From Pyrocephalus nanus (taxonomy: Eukaryota; Chordata; Aves; Passeriformes; Tyrannidae), in NCBI GenBank assembly GCA_038380795.1, contig CM076261.1, positions 93,828,418 to 93,892,417 of the forward strand: DNA of 64,000 nucleotides, in the 5' to 3' direction. Made by a program: the position numbers and the translations under genes. The notes beneath the pieces are model-generated. The model was not told the DNA's origin. It was given only the letters and a program-made list of their open reading frames with translations, and searched no databases. Shown here piece by piece: positions 35,911 through 48,153 of the stretch (positions are counted from its first letter, which is position 1; each line of letters begins with the position of its first letter).

Positions 35911-36026
35911 CCTGAATTCTCCAGACTGTGATTTCTGTAATATTTTAAAGTGTCTTCCTGCAGGATTGTGGGAATCCAGTGGCTTATGAGTGGTTGAGAC
36001 ATTATCAGTTCTGTGAGGTTCAATCT

Positions 36027-36092
36027 GGGTTTTTTTGTTTGTTTTGTTTGTTTGGTTGGTTGGTTGGTTTTGGTTTTGGTTTTGTTTTTCTG
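36027..36092. repeat. G/T-rich simple repeat with GGTT array
   Basis: (TTTG)n, then four GG pairs spaced by TT at 36054-36067, then (GGTTTT)n. The GGTT array can in principle form a two-layer G-quadruplex on +. Confidence 0.88.
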
Positions 36093-37033
36093 GTATTTAT
36101 TATTGAATGAGTTGGTGCACGTTCACACAGCTTGCATTATCCCAGCACTATCATTTCCCCATAAATATACATTATGAGCCACTGCTGGAGGCAGGAACTC
36201 TGGGCTGGATTAATATTTCATCTAATCCAGTTTTTATACAGTCTCAGCTCTGAGGTTTCCCCACTCTGACACCTGCCCCTCTCCTCCAAGGGGATGAAGT
36301 CACTTTGTTATCATGGCTCAGGGTCTGTGTCTTCTCTGCAGCTCTCCCTGCAGCATTAAGGAGTGAAAGGAGAATGCTGTCCTTTGGTACAGAATTTCTT
36401 TGTACTCATTTTTCTTCATTTCTGCGTTACAGGGATGGGATAAAGAGAATTATGTTTTATTTGGAGCAGAATATGATAAGTTTCACGTGTTTTCTGTCAC
36501 CAGCATGTAACTCTGAAGAAACAAACCATGATTATCGAGTTCCCACAAAGTTGGATCTCTGGGAAAGAATATTAAAATAGACTCTCATCACACAGAAGAG
36601 CCACACTGGTCCTGAGTGTGGCGGTCTTTAATGACACCCAGAAAAAAAGGTAATATTTTCATTTAATTAGACCAAGAAAGCTTGAGTTGCTACACTTGGG
36701 TGAACATCTCATAGGCTGTGTTCCAATTAAGGTGTTGGATAAAGTCTTCCCTATTATTTCATGCAGCACTGTAGGAATCCAGGATCAATGGCATTAAACA
36801 GTTTACAGATCAGGAACTAACCTTTCCCCATTAAATATTTAGAGACATGAGGCTCCTGTCCAACACACCTACAGACATGAAAACAGAGGCAAAACTAGGC
36901 AGACATTATGAAAACATCAGAATTCAGTAATTCTAATCGACAGATTGTGTGGATACTCTTATTCTGAAGTCAGAGCTGCTCTTTAGTTTTCATTTATCCT
37001 CAAATTCTTTCCTGAATGACACAGACCAAGTTT

Positions 37034-37050
37034 AAAAAAAAAAAAAAAAA
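37034..37050. repeat. poly(A) run, 17 nt
   Basis: A17 after 'accaagttt'. Simple repeat, no retrocopy seen. Confidence 0.9.
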
Positions 37051-39367
37051 GACATTTTCATTGCAGAATAAAAGCAGCTACCAGCATAATTATCCTGCTT
37101 TCCTGTGACACAAAGGCCTGTAAGGGAACATGGAATATTTAAAAGACAAAGAAAAATTATCAGCCATGGATTTGTGGGTATTAATTCTCTTTCTCAATGC
37201 AAGCAGGTGAGAGTGCTGCTCTAAACAATAGCACTGGGTAGGCCTCAGAATAATTTGTATTCAAATGTTTTTTTTGTTCAAAGATTTCTTGTGTAGAGGA
37301 TTATGCAAAGTAGATCTGTGCCTATTCTTCACTCAGTAAATAGGTTATGAAGAATTTCAGTGATATTTCACTGTGCATCCCATTCTGCTGACCAATAAGG
37401 TGAGTACATATGAATAATATTTCCTTGGAACAGACCTGAGTATAATGTCATACAAAATAAATTCTGCTTTGCCAGGAAGGGACAGCAGAGAAACATTCCC
37501 TTCCTCTGCTGCTGGCTGAACAGGGGGAGGAAGACCCCAGATATCTGTATTTGTTCATCCAAACTAGGGCAATAAATGAACTTGACATTTCTTGCTGTCT
37601 ACCTTTTTATGCTGGAGGACAGTACTGGAACAAATCTTGCTGCACAAATATGTTGAACCTGTGGCTTGACGTAAAAAACTTGGATGAAACCACTGGCTAG
37701 ACATACAAAACTAGGATTAAATCAGAATTTCAGAAAGTTTTGAAAACTGATAAGTGGTTTTGGAATTAAAAACTGTGTCCCACCTCCTCTGCCCAGCTGA
37801 TCATACCATGTTTGGGGCCCCACTTTTGGAAAGCAGTTTGACCTGAGGAGGTCAAGGATGTGCAGGAGCACAGGAAACCCAACAGACAGGTATTGAACCA
37901 GTACATTAAATTACCTGTGAAAACACTATTCAAGATTCTGAGCTGTGGCTGCAGCTCCTGACCCTGCCACAGAAAATTCGTGGGACCTTGGGCACGTCTG
38001 TCTGTCCCCTCCACGTCTTACTGCTGCAGCTTAAAATGAAAGCACTGAAACTTCATTTCCTCACTGTTTGTCTTCTTCCCCTCCACAGAACAGCCAGATT
38101 TTTTTTATGATTCTGATCCACAATATCTAAAAAGGAGATTAGGGTCTTTCATGGAGTTGCCTGTCTGTTGTGAACCGTAAATAATAAATATGCAATTCTG
38201 TTGTATGAAAGAACAAGCTTTATCTTCCATATTATATCACTGCTCAAAAAGTCCTATTGCTATTTCAGCTGGAAAAAGCAAGCATCAATCTTCACCCAAT
38301 ACTGTGACAAGAATTTTTTCTGCATTCTACCAAAAAAATAAAAGGGGACATGTGACACCCCAGAGCCACCTGCATATTCTGATTACTGAGTGACAAGATG
38401 TGCATTGACAGTTTCCAAAATACTTTTTTACCTGCTAGTTCAGCTATGTGCAAGGACATAAATACTGAGGCTTAGATAAATCCATGGCATTTCCAGCTTA
38501 ATGGAAGTGTTCAGCTTGCTGTCATTCCCAGTGCCAGCAGTACTCCTGTATTTAATTGTTGAAGTGCTTCTGCTACTGAACAAATTAGAGCATTGCAAAT
38601 GGGGAAGGTTTCATTTTTGATTTTTTGTTTCCCTCCACTCAGACTATTGTAGTGAAAGTGGGACCAAAATTAGAGAACTGTGAATTCACCCCCAGGATTT
38701 TCCATCTCGATAAGGTGGCTGCAGCTTTTATTTAGAGGACACAGCTCTGCAATTCTACACCTGGATTCCTCTCCATCCTTTCCCCTGCACACACGTGGCA
38801 TCAGTTCATGCTTCCCTTCACATTCCTCCTGCCCACCTCCAAGATTAACTCAGGAGTTTTAAGTGGAAGTTGCTCTAAGCCCTTTTGCTGCTCAAACCAA
38901 CAATTAGCTTTTGTTCAGACCTGAGTCTGGATGGAGGTGTTTGGGAACACAGAGCTGTGCTGGGCTCGAATCCTCTCACACTCAGGACTGACACAGCAGG
39001 AGAGCAGAGGAGCCATCCACTGTCACTTTGGCCATAAAGACTTCACTGATGAATTGTATATTTTTTATTCCTTACCCAGCAGCTCCCAGGCTTAGTTCCC
39101 CTGCACACGTTTGATAACAAATTCCTTAGAAATTTCCATGGTAACACTCAGAAATATCTCAGGGAATTCAGTACCCACCTCTGCTTGGCTTTGTCTGGAA
39201 CAGAGGCAGCACCACTTTACACTAGAGTTCTCTGTCCCTGGGCACCTGTGGATCAGAACAGGAAGAGGTGGGAAGGGAATACTTTCCATGCTGCCCTCAG
39301 AGGGATCTGGGCATTGCTCTTGGTTCTGCCAGTGGTTTCTGGAGTAATTGTGACCAAACCTATTTGA

Positions 39368-39730
39368 ACATAGAATAACAAAGGTTGAAAAGGACCTCCA
39401 AGATAATTGAACCCAACCTTGGGAACATCACCTTGTCAACTAAAACACAGCACCAAGTGCCATGTCCAGTCATTTCTTGAACATTTCCAGAGATGGTAAC
39501 TCCACCACTTCCCTGGGCTGCCCATTCCAATGCTTAACCAACCTTTCAGGGAAGAAATTATTCTTGATGTTGAACCTGAGCCTCCCCTGGCACAGCTTGA
39601 AGTCATGTCCTCTTATCCTGTCATTTATTGCCTGGGAGAAGAGGCTGATCCCCCATTGTTAAAACATCCTTTCAGGTAGTTGTAGAGAGGGAGAAGTTCT
39701 CCCCAGAGCCTCCTTTTCTCTTAAACTAGA
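39368..39730 (-). mobile_element. CR1: CR1 LINE, about 360 bp
   Basis: The + strand starts 'acatagaataacaaaggttg', then 'ccaccacttccctgggctgc', 'cattccaatgcttaaccaac', 'cctgagcctcccctggcaca', 'ggtagttgtagagagggaga', and ends in 'gagcctccttttctcttaaa' (LEKRRL region on -). A 5'-truncated CR1 with ORF2 C-terminus lost to frameshifts. Confidence 0.95.
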
Positions 39731-40826
39731 ACACAGCAAAAACAGGCTAAAGAACAGTAAAAATTATTTTATATGAATGATGTAATTTTACATTAAATTT
39801 AGTTTATAAATTAATTTTGAACAGTATCATTATAAAATAATAATCTAATATATAGTTTCATATTATTTCCTTTCGCAGGTACTTCAAAAATCTGAAGTAC
39901 TGTGGAGTAGTGGCTTCCAGTTCCACACGTGCACATCCTGCAGACCTTTGTCATATCTGCCAAACCCATGTGGATGTTTCAAGTGCCCTGGGGTATCTTA
40001 AATCACACTGGATGCATCCAGTTAGGCAACTGAACTGAGCTCTGCATCCCTGTTTTCCCTGCCAGCTCCAGCCTGATCAGCATAATGCCAAGAACCACAA
40101 GATGCACATAATAAGGAAAGGATCAAATAAATTTCCTCAGAAAAAGCTGTGTGCATCAAGCTATCAAACCAGCCTTGCCTCTATCCATTTAGGACTCGTT
40201 ATTCTCATTTGTGTACTTGTCATTGTTGCATACAGGATTATTTGCCTTTCAGATGGGAGTACATAACTGCCTCACCTCATCCCTTCTGCTCTTAATGAAA
40301 GCTCTCCCATCCCCTCAAGCTCCAGAAGACGAAATTAATTCCACAACTTCTGGATTTTATTGGTAGGAGTGACAGCATGCTCCAATATCTCTTCCCAGTC
40401 AATTACTCCCTGACATTTCAAAAAGCCCTGGACTTTCTGCAGCAAATAGTCTGAATGTGAACCAAAATGCACTTGTGGAAAGAACAAGCTCACCTGGATG
40501 ATTATCCCTTTCCCAAGAAAAGATGCAATCAGGGAGAAGAGAGCAGAATTTCTTTCCAAAATGAATCAAAAGACAGAGGCAGAAACAAAGTTCTGAGAAT
40601 AAATAGAACCCTAAACTCGTATTTTAGTGTTGAACACAGGATTGTGTGTGTGTTTGTGTGTTTGTGCCACCTTTTGTACATTTTAGAGAGAATCAAGGTC
40701 TATCTTCCCACATGCTGGAGTTTTTCCATGAATGGTTCCACACAAATAAAAAAATTTGGGGGTTTTTACCCCAGAAAAGCCACATCCAACAAAAGCAAAA
40801 AAAGCTTTTTGTAAATGCATCAATTT
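39731..40826. other. unique DNA, no recognised gene
   Basis: A+T-rich start (39760-39870), otherwise unremarkable. A short GT run lies at 40642-40666. Confidence 0.5.
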
Positions 40827-40928
40827 CATAGAATCAGAAACAGCAGATAGTTTGGCTTGAAAGGGACCTTAAAGATCATCTTGTTCCAACCCTCTCCTGT
40901 GGGCAGGGACACCTTCACTAGAGCAGGA
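40827..40928 (-). mobile_element. CR1: CR1 LINE, short 3' end
   Basis: The + strand 'catagaatcagaaacagcag', 'ggcttgaaagggaccttaaa', 'gatcatcttgttccaaccct' and 'gtgggcagggacaccttcac'. Only about 100 bp of the 3' terminus. Confidence 0.9.
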
Positions 40929-42426
40929 ATTCAGCTGATTTCTACCTGATTTCAGAGCTGATTTCTCTGAAAGAGAAAAGATGTTGTCAGAATCTTAGGA
41001 AAGGTTTACTTTCAGAAGCAGGTCCTGAGGCTCCCATGAACCCCACCAGGGAACACAGAAACAAGTCAAGAAACATCAGGTCTTAAAGAGGATTTTTCTT
41101 GCTCCTAAGGGTGATGTGGATTTGGACATGCCTCAGTCTCAGTGTTCTAGGTAATGTCTTAATTATCCTTTAAATTTGGGATGCTACCTGTCTCATTTAA
41201 GGTGACAAACCTTTCGTTCCATCATTTTTCATGGAAGTATTTGGCACAGTGAGAGAAGATTCACTTATTGATTTTTCTATTTATTCATTCATTTATTGAA
41301 AGTTAATGCAAGGTAATCAGGAGAGCTTCTTTCAGGTAAAAATTATTTTTATTTTGAAAATAAGGAGATGAATCCTTCTTGGAAAAGGAAATATGCCTCA
41401 TAAGACCGACATTTCTCCCAAAACCCACCCACCAGCGAGGTATCAGATGGAGCATGTGGACAGTATCCATCCTAATGCATCTGTAGGAGTGATCCAGCAC
41501 CATAGAGATGGTGCAGGAGAGGGGTTTGGAGCTACAGCTTCTCCCATGGTGTTTCTGATGGATGGGAAGGAACTATTTGGGTATGAAAGGATGGGAAGAC
41601 AGAAGAAAATCCACCCACTCCAGAGCAGACAACTTTTCTGTGTGATTCACAGCATGTGTCTTACAGCCCCTGAGATCTTCACATCTCCTTTAATCCATGT
41701 ACAAACCATCCAAGGACACACACACTGTTATTTCCCTGGGTTTCACATTGCCCACATAATGACATGACAGTCCTCAGAGTCAGCATTTCTTTACTGGGGA
41801 TAGAATTCAAGGAGCACCTAAACTTAGTGCCAAAGCAGCCTTTCATCCTCTGCCACAGCCTGTCTCTGTTTCATGGATGTTGTTGGCAAAACCCCCCTCG
41901 ATTTGATGTGGGAGATGTGGGATATCACAGTGTGGTGAGAGCAGATAGTCCACACTGCAATTCCTGCTGCTCATTTTTGCTTCCCAGTGAGGATTCACCA
42001 GAAGAAAAACGAGTCTCCAAAGGAAACAGCCGTCCCTGGGTTAAATATTGGAGTGATAAAGTTCTTCCTAGTAATTCTCTTCCATACCTTGGGAGTTTAA
42101 GTAGCTATTGTTCTTCCAATTTGTTCCCATGAAGTCTGGATTTCTGAGAGGTTTTTGGGTACTAGAGCCTTTCACCTGTACAATATACCTGTAGAGTGAG
42201 CACTTTCCTAATTTTTTCTGTAATTGGCAGCTGCTTGTGTATACACTATTTCTGGGTTATAAAATAAAATTATTGCAAATATTATCAATTTTTATTGAAA
42301 ATCACTATTGAAAAGTCTTAAAATATGTTGTTTCCCACTGCAGAAGACTGAACTCAAATAATTCATGTCATTCCAATGAATGTTATGTTCAAATCTGATG
42401 TACTATTTTTGTAACACCAGATGGGT
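40929..42426. other. unique DNA, no recognised gene
   Basis: Two adjacent open stretches at 41393-41767 and 41764-42132 (+) have no recognisable protein similarity and no exon signals. Nothing else recognised. Confidence 0.5.
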
Positions 42427-42622
42427 TTCTGAAAATATTTCATTATATAAAAATAGAATATAAAAATAGAATACAAATAATATAATCCAAAATAAATAAT
42501 ATAAAATATAATAAAAATATGTGATATAAAATTGGTGTGGTTAATATAAAAATTAATAAAGAATATTAGCATGCATATAAAATATAATAGTAAATATTAA
42601 TTTATTATTATAAATATAAAAA
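42427..42622. repeat. A+T-rich low-complexity block
   Basis: Degenerate 'aaaaatagaatat', 'aataatataa' and 'aaaatataata' units; over 85% A+T by eye. Confidence 0.8.
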
Positions 42623-42774
42623 GTTACTTCCACTTCCAAAGAAGGGCTAATATGCAAATAGGGAGAAAAGAGGACATCAATAAGACTCAGAGACAAATCA
42701 TCAGGATCAATTTCCATTACAAGAATCAATTTCCTTTTCCAAAATGAATGATTGGGCATTACTAGTGACAGAAA

Positions 42775-42822
42775 TAAGTGATCTTTAAGGTCCTTCCAAC
42801 CCAAACCATTCTAAGTTCTTGA
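42775..42822 (+). mobile_element. CR1: CR1 LINE, 48-bp 3' terminus
   Basis: 'agtgatctttaaggtccttc' followed by 'caacccaaaccattctaag'. Only the terminal block survives. Confidence 0.85.
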
Positions 42823-44565
42823 AGTCATTTAATCCTAAGAATACTCAGGTGCTGGGATCTAAAAACTGCAGACAGAAAGGAAAGGCTATCCTTGAGATGA
42901 TTGGTGGAAGTAAAATGCTCAAATTTGAGTAATTCTGGTCTTGTACAGACTTTGCAGACCCACAGACCTGAAACCTGGGGGAAGTTTGTCCCTTTGGCCT
43001 GACTGAGACATCTCAGGGAGCCTGTTGTGAGTTGTTGGCCATCCAAATGGGCTCCTGTCGTTGAGCAGTTCTAGACAAGGCCCTTCATCATAAAAAGTCT
43101 GAGGTAATTCCAGTTAATGACAGTCTAAGTATGCTTCTTCATCCATTACAAAAAGAACTGGAGCAACCAGCTCAGACACAGTGACTGCTCAGTGCATCTC
43201 TCATCTGAGAAAAGATATGCCCTGTTTGTGGGTTTGAAAGCTCTGAAAGCTTTCAGGGTTACTCAGTGGCAAATCATAACCAATGAGACTCTTAATTCCA
43301 CTTTCAGGTATGTTAAAATAATAGTTTTGCAGCAAGTAATCTCTAAGGTCCTTTCACATCCCCAGATATTAGTCTTTCAGAGCTTAAGTCTTCATTAAAA
43401 CAACAAAAATAATAGTAGCATCCAGGAGCAGAAAGATGCTGTGAAGATAATTACAGTTAAAATTGCAAATTCCACACTGATGAAATGGAATTACTTCTTG
43501 CATCCTTTAGATCATTAGTAAGCAATCCATTCATCAAAAACATCTATATGATGTCCTGGAAAATCCTCAAAGATATCTAAAATACAAAATTGCTCATTTC
43601 CCTCTGGTTCTCAGTCTCTTTCCAAGACCACATGTGCTCTGCTTGTCTCCTCTGCTGATCACTGAATTCATTTATTCCAGCCTGCCAGTTCCATCATCAG
43701 GCCCCTTCCCTTCTCATCACAACTCCCTTAATTATTTTATGCAGACTGGGGTTCCCCAGCAGAAATATCTCATTGACTCAGGCCACCCAGACATGTCTTC
43801 TGCTTTGAATGTGCTTTGTCCTGCTAAAGAGAGAAAACTGGGGGGAGAATTAGGGGAAAAGGAGAGGAAAAAAAAAAAAAAACATTCATATCACATCTGG
43901 TTGATTTTTCAATAATGCAAATGAAAAGGAATTAAAAGGGTGTTTTACTGTCGAAGGAGAGAGCGTGAGAGAGAGATCATGTGCTGTTCCACTAGTTTCT
44001 GTTTGTCATTAACAAGATATTAATTACTTTTCTCTCTTTTAGCTTCATGTCAGCTCTTTGCTACTCCCTCAGCTCCCCAAACTGTAGCAGTGGATGATGG
44101 ACACATATCCCATTTAGTCATGAAGGACCCATGTCTATCTCCCATTAGATTAATGTTTTCAAATCATGCTGCACAGAGTAATAACCATCAGCCTGCTGGT
44201 AGCTTTTACACATTTTAAGTAATTTTTCTCCGTTGTCAAGACATTAAATTAACATTGTAAAGCAGAAATTTAATGCCCATGCAGTATTTAGACAGAGAAA
44301 CAGAGAAATTATGTCTAATCAGTCCTGGTGTGAGTGATTTCATTAATTCCTGTACTAGCAGTTCCAGATATTTTATGTTGTCAATCATTATTTTTTTCTG
44401 TTAAAAAACAAGTTCATTAGCTCTGTTTTTTTTACCTCTTCCAGGAACTTTGAAGCCTTAAAACTACCCTGCTTTCTCTCACTCAGGAAAAAAAAATTCT
44501 ATTTGAATAAGTCATTACAAATTTTAAGAATTTATTGTGGATAGAGAATGAGAACCACTGCAAAT
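42823..44565. other. unique DNA, no recognised gene
   Basis: A15 at 43868-43882. The stretch at about 44160-44300 is A+T-rich unique sequence without a repeat signature. No gene recognised. Confidence 0.5.
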
Positions 44566-44614
44566 TCATAGAATCACAGAATCACACAATTGTTTGGGTC
44601 GGAAGGGACCTTAG
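44566..44614 (-). mobile_element. CR1: CR1 LINE, 49-bp 3' terminus
   Basis: The + strand 'ttcatagaatcacagaatca' followed by 'tttgggtcggaagggacctt'. Extreme 5' truncation. Confidence 0.88.
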
Positions 44615-44761
44615 ATATATATTCTTAATATGTTCTTCATATATAAACAGTGCTGATGGAGGCTTACAGTTCTGGGGCATGTTTTGGTCAAAGCAGTTTA
44701 GGAAATTTGGCCATTCACAGCTTTCTAGGAAGGCATTGCTCCTGGACCTTAATGAGGTTTT

Positions 44762-44823
44762 GGAATCACAGAATCATTCAGGCTGGAAAAGAACCTCTAA
44801 GATTGTCGAGTCCAACCTCTGAA
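44762..44823 (-). mobile_element. CR1: CR1 LINE, 62-bp 3' terminus
   Basis: The + strand 'ggaatcacagaatcattcag', 'gctggaaaagaacctctaag' and 'attgtcgagtccaacctc'. The terminal sequence differs in type from the element 150 bp to the left, so it is a separate insertion in the same orientation. Confidence 0.88.
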
Positions 44824-47525
44824 GATGAAAATTAAAATGTAAAACTGTCCTTCCTCATTCAAAAACAACATCTGAAACAATTTGCTGGATGCTCCAGAAT
44901 TTGTTATTCATTGTGTCTCAAGGTAATAAATTCATGGCAGAGACAGCTGGACTTTGCATTTTTCTTCCTGTGTCTGTTCTTTACTTGTCCATTTCTTCCC
45001 TTGAGTCACTCCCTCATTTTCCCCATTCTTTCCAAGGTCATCTGAAAGGTTTTCTCAACTCAGATAATAAATTAATCCGCTTTGTTCTGTTTGTTCCCTC
45101 AAAAATAGCCAGACCGAAACTACTCCTTCCAGCGCTCAACTTGTCCCTTCCTTTATTCAGACTGAGGATCAGACTTGCTCAGCAAATAGCTCCAGTTTCT
45201 GTCCATCACTCACAGGGTAAGGCAGTTGTCAGAGTAGGAGAATATGATATAATACAGCTCTGTCTGCTCTGTTTCCTGAGCTCCAGGGGCCTTTATTTTT
45301 TTTTTTTTTTTTGTGGTGCTGTTGACCTTGGCAGAGCTGAGAAGTTTTATTTAGTGTTGCTGTTTTCTTCACTGAAGTTTACGTATTTTAAGTGGCTCGC
45401 AAGATGTGTGGGGGTGTGTTTCAGACAGTAAATGCCTTCAGGCTTTCTGATTCTGTCAGTCAGTGAGATTTATCCCCTCCTGCTCTTAAGGCTGCGACAT
45501 TTTATAATCAAACAGTTGAATGCTGGTTGTACTATAAAAAATGCTTATTATTTTAACTTTTAAATTTTTTTTTTAATTAAAATCTCTATCTTTTTTTTAT
45601 GCTTTAAAAGCCTTGCTTTGTACTCAGCTAATACAGTGTTTACTCGGTTCACAAGTAAGTTATTTATTTTTAGAGTCTATATTCTGAATTTTATTTTAGA
45701 AGTGGGGGTTTGCAAAATCAAACACTTCAACCCATAAATATTGTAGTTTTTCAAGTATTAGATAAAATTAAAAAAAAAATAGATACAGGAAAATAAGTGT
45801 TTGTATAAAAGAGCATCCCTACAATTAAAACTACTGAATACTGGAAGCAACTTGGTAAATGATGGAACCTCCAAGATAATTCCTTCAAGATTCAGTCAGT
45901 AAGCACTACATGACATCAGTCTATAATAACACAGGAACTTTAAGAATCTGAACATAAGCAGTGATGAACATACACTAAAAATAAGTAATTACCTAAGTAC
46001 ATGAATAAAAAGAAGCTGCAATGTATGGTTATCACCTCTAGAAAGAAATATCCCAGTCTGAGAAAAACATAAGAAAGATGTAGGTGACTTTCTACAAAAT
46101 CTTTTGTGTTCTTAGGGGTCAGATCAGAGATTTACCAAGTACTGAGCACAGCAGATCTGGAATGGCTTTGGGAAAGGAGTTTTTGGCTGGAACAGGAGCG
46201 TGACTGAATTAACCTTTCTGAATGAAGAAGGGCTGACTTCCCTAGAGCTGGTCTGGGAATTATAACTTCCCAAGCTGTTTCCAGACTATGAAATGTACAA
46301 TGAAAACAATGGGGAATGGATAAAGAGAAAGAAAACATTTCCTTTTGTTTCTTCACTTTTCCCAGAGAAATGTTTGGTGTGTTCAGGTGTGAGCCACCAA
46401 ATGACCAAACAAACACAAGCATGTAAGGATATTTATTTTCCAGAGCAAGCACGATTTCAAACTTGTCTGTGCCCTTGGTTATAATGAGTTTATTCAAAAT
46501 GGTGGGAAGTAAACATTTTGATGTCTCATGACAGGTATCATTGGTCACAGCAGAATTGTCAACGTCCCCAAATTCTTTATCAGAATATTCACCCCTGGCA
46601 ATCATTATTTGTGAAGAGGAAAGGTGGCAAAGAAATTGCAAGGAAAAATGACTGTTCTGACACTTCCTACCTCAGGTGCAATGCTGGTCTTTTTGTAGCT
46701 GTGAATAGGGGTGAGGCAAGGTCGGGAGAAATAGGAAATATCTTTTATGATATCCTTGAAAAAAAACAACAGGTGCTTTTAAACTCCTGTGGTTTTTTTT
46801 TTTTCCAAACCTCAGATAGAAGCAGCAGCCTTCAAAATAAAACCCATGTTGAAAACAGTAGCTCTGAATTTCCCTTGATCTTTTGTTTCTCAGTATCTCT
46901 GAGGCTTTCCTGTGTAATTGTATGACATACCTGGAGAGGGACATGGTGCTCAACAGTTTTTTCACTGTAAAAACTTTGGGGTAAAGATATATATTTCTTT
47001 TGAGACCCAGGGCAAATGGCTTCATGTTTCAGTGCTTGGATCTTTCTCCTACCTTTAGTTTTCTCTGTTTATGAGACATCTGAAAACACATCTTTCTTCA
47101 CTTTCTATTTCCAGTCCATTGATGTTTCCATCAGAGCTGATTCATTTCACAGACAAAGCAGAAAGAATGGGACTTTAGGGTAAAGTGTTCTGACTTAGAT
47201 GTTTGTTTTGGGATGAGTCACACTTGATGGGTCTTATTTTTCACCATTTACTGTACAGGGAGTTCAGAGGAATATATCAGAAAGAGGTGTGGAGATGGAA
47301 AGATGATAACTATTATGCTGGGCTGGTACACTACCCATCCCTTCACATTTGGGTGTTGTGGATTTGTTCAGGGATCTCACTAGAGGACTCAAGAGGTCAC
47401 TGTGATCAGCTTCACTTTCAGGAGTTGGGAGAAAATAAGATTTTTTTTTTTTACTTTGGCAGATTTCATTTGTTAGAACAAGTGATAAGTATTATTCCAC
47501 TGTCTGCTTAAAATAAAATGCTCAT
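44824..47525. other. unique DNA with long chance open frames
   Basis: Contains the longest open stretch in the window (44889-45431, +, 180 codons) and one of 169 codons on - (46132-46641). Neither has recognisable similarity, domains or splice context. T17 lies at 45296-45312 inside the first. T12 at 46793-46804. Confidence 0.5.
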
Positions 47526-47758
47526 GGGATCATAGAATGGTTTGGGTTGGAAGGGACCTTCAAGATTGTCCAGTTCCACCCCCTGCCATGGGTAGGGACA
47601 CCTCCCAGGCTGCTCCAAGCCCTGTCCAACCTGGCCTTGGACACTTCCAGGGATGGGGCAGCCACAGCTTCTCTGGGCAACCTGTGCCGGGGTCTCAGCA
47701 CCCTCCCAAGGAATAATGTCCTCCTACTATCTAATCTAAATCTACCCTCCTTCAAGTA
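47526..47758 (-). mobile_element. CR1: CR1 LINE 3' end, inverted partner of 47998-48153
   Basis: The + strand 'ggatcatagaatggtttggg', 'ttggaagggaccttcaagat', 'ccaacctggccttggacact' and 'gcagccacagcttctctggg'. On - the ORF2 C-terminal 'RLPREAVAAPSLEVSKARLD' is readable. A well-kept copy. Confidence 0.95.
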
Positions 47759-47997
47759 GCCAGCAGGTTTGATAATGGCAGGTACAAGACAGATTCCTTT
47801 CAAAATATTCCATGCTATGTTCAATTCCATCTGTCAGAGTAGGAGTCTTTGGAGATACTTTCCTAAATAATCTAAACAACGCTGTGTGGATCATCCATAC
47901 ACAAATGGTAACACAAGCCATAAGGCAGCCAAAAGAATTATCCCACACCAAAGTTATGAGTCATCCAGAGATCAGATGGGATGACAGCTCCCATGTA

Positions 47998-48153
47998 GTA
48001 GCCCAGAGAAGCTGTGGCTGCCCCATCCCTGCAAGTGTCCAAGGCCAGGTTGGATGGGGCTTGGAGCAATCTGGGCTAGTGCCCATGGCAGTGTGGTGGA
48101 ACGAGGTCATCTTTAGGGTACCTTCCAACCCAGGCCAATCTATGATTGTATGA
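47998..48153 (+). mobile_element. CR1: CR1 LINE 3' end, inverted partner of 47526-47758
   Basis: 'tagcccagagaagctgtggc', 'gcaagtgtccaaggccaggt', 'tggatggggcttggagcaat', then 'ccttccaacccaggccaatc' and 'tatgattgtatgatgct'. Same 3'-end type as its inverted neighbour. Confidence 0.94.

Larger units (their letters stand above)
33115..39367. other. 6.2 kb unique DNA with a TATA-rich block and G/T tract
   Basis: Free of CR1. Holds T13 (34861-34873), the TATA-rich block (35748-35910), the G/T tract (36027-36092) and A17 (37034-37050). About 34870-35230 is repeat-free and A+T-rich with AATATTTAAT-like motifs. No gene recognised. Confidence 0.5.

Noticed and set aside
37795..37880. Possible old CR1 fragment ('tttggggccccac')
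   Set aside because: Similarity to the ORF2 region is limited to about 15 bp, and the rest does not follow CR1.
41393..42132. Two adjacent open frames of 124 and 122 codons on + overlapping by 4 nt
   Set aside because: Looks like translational coupling, but this is vertebrate DNA and neither product is recognisable. Chance.
44889..45431. Longest open frame in the window, 180 codons, +
   Set aside because: No recognisable domain. It runs through a T17 homopolymer that translates to a phenylalanine run, and T-rich DNA lacks stops in some frames. No splice context or retrocopy features.
46132..46641. 169-codon open frame on -, with another of 135 codons on + overlapping (46518-46925)
   Set aside because: No recognisable similarity or codon pattern, and the two overlap on opposite strands. 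Treated as chance.
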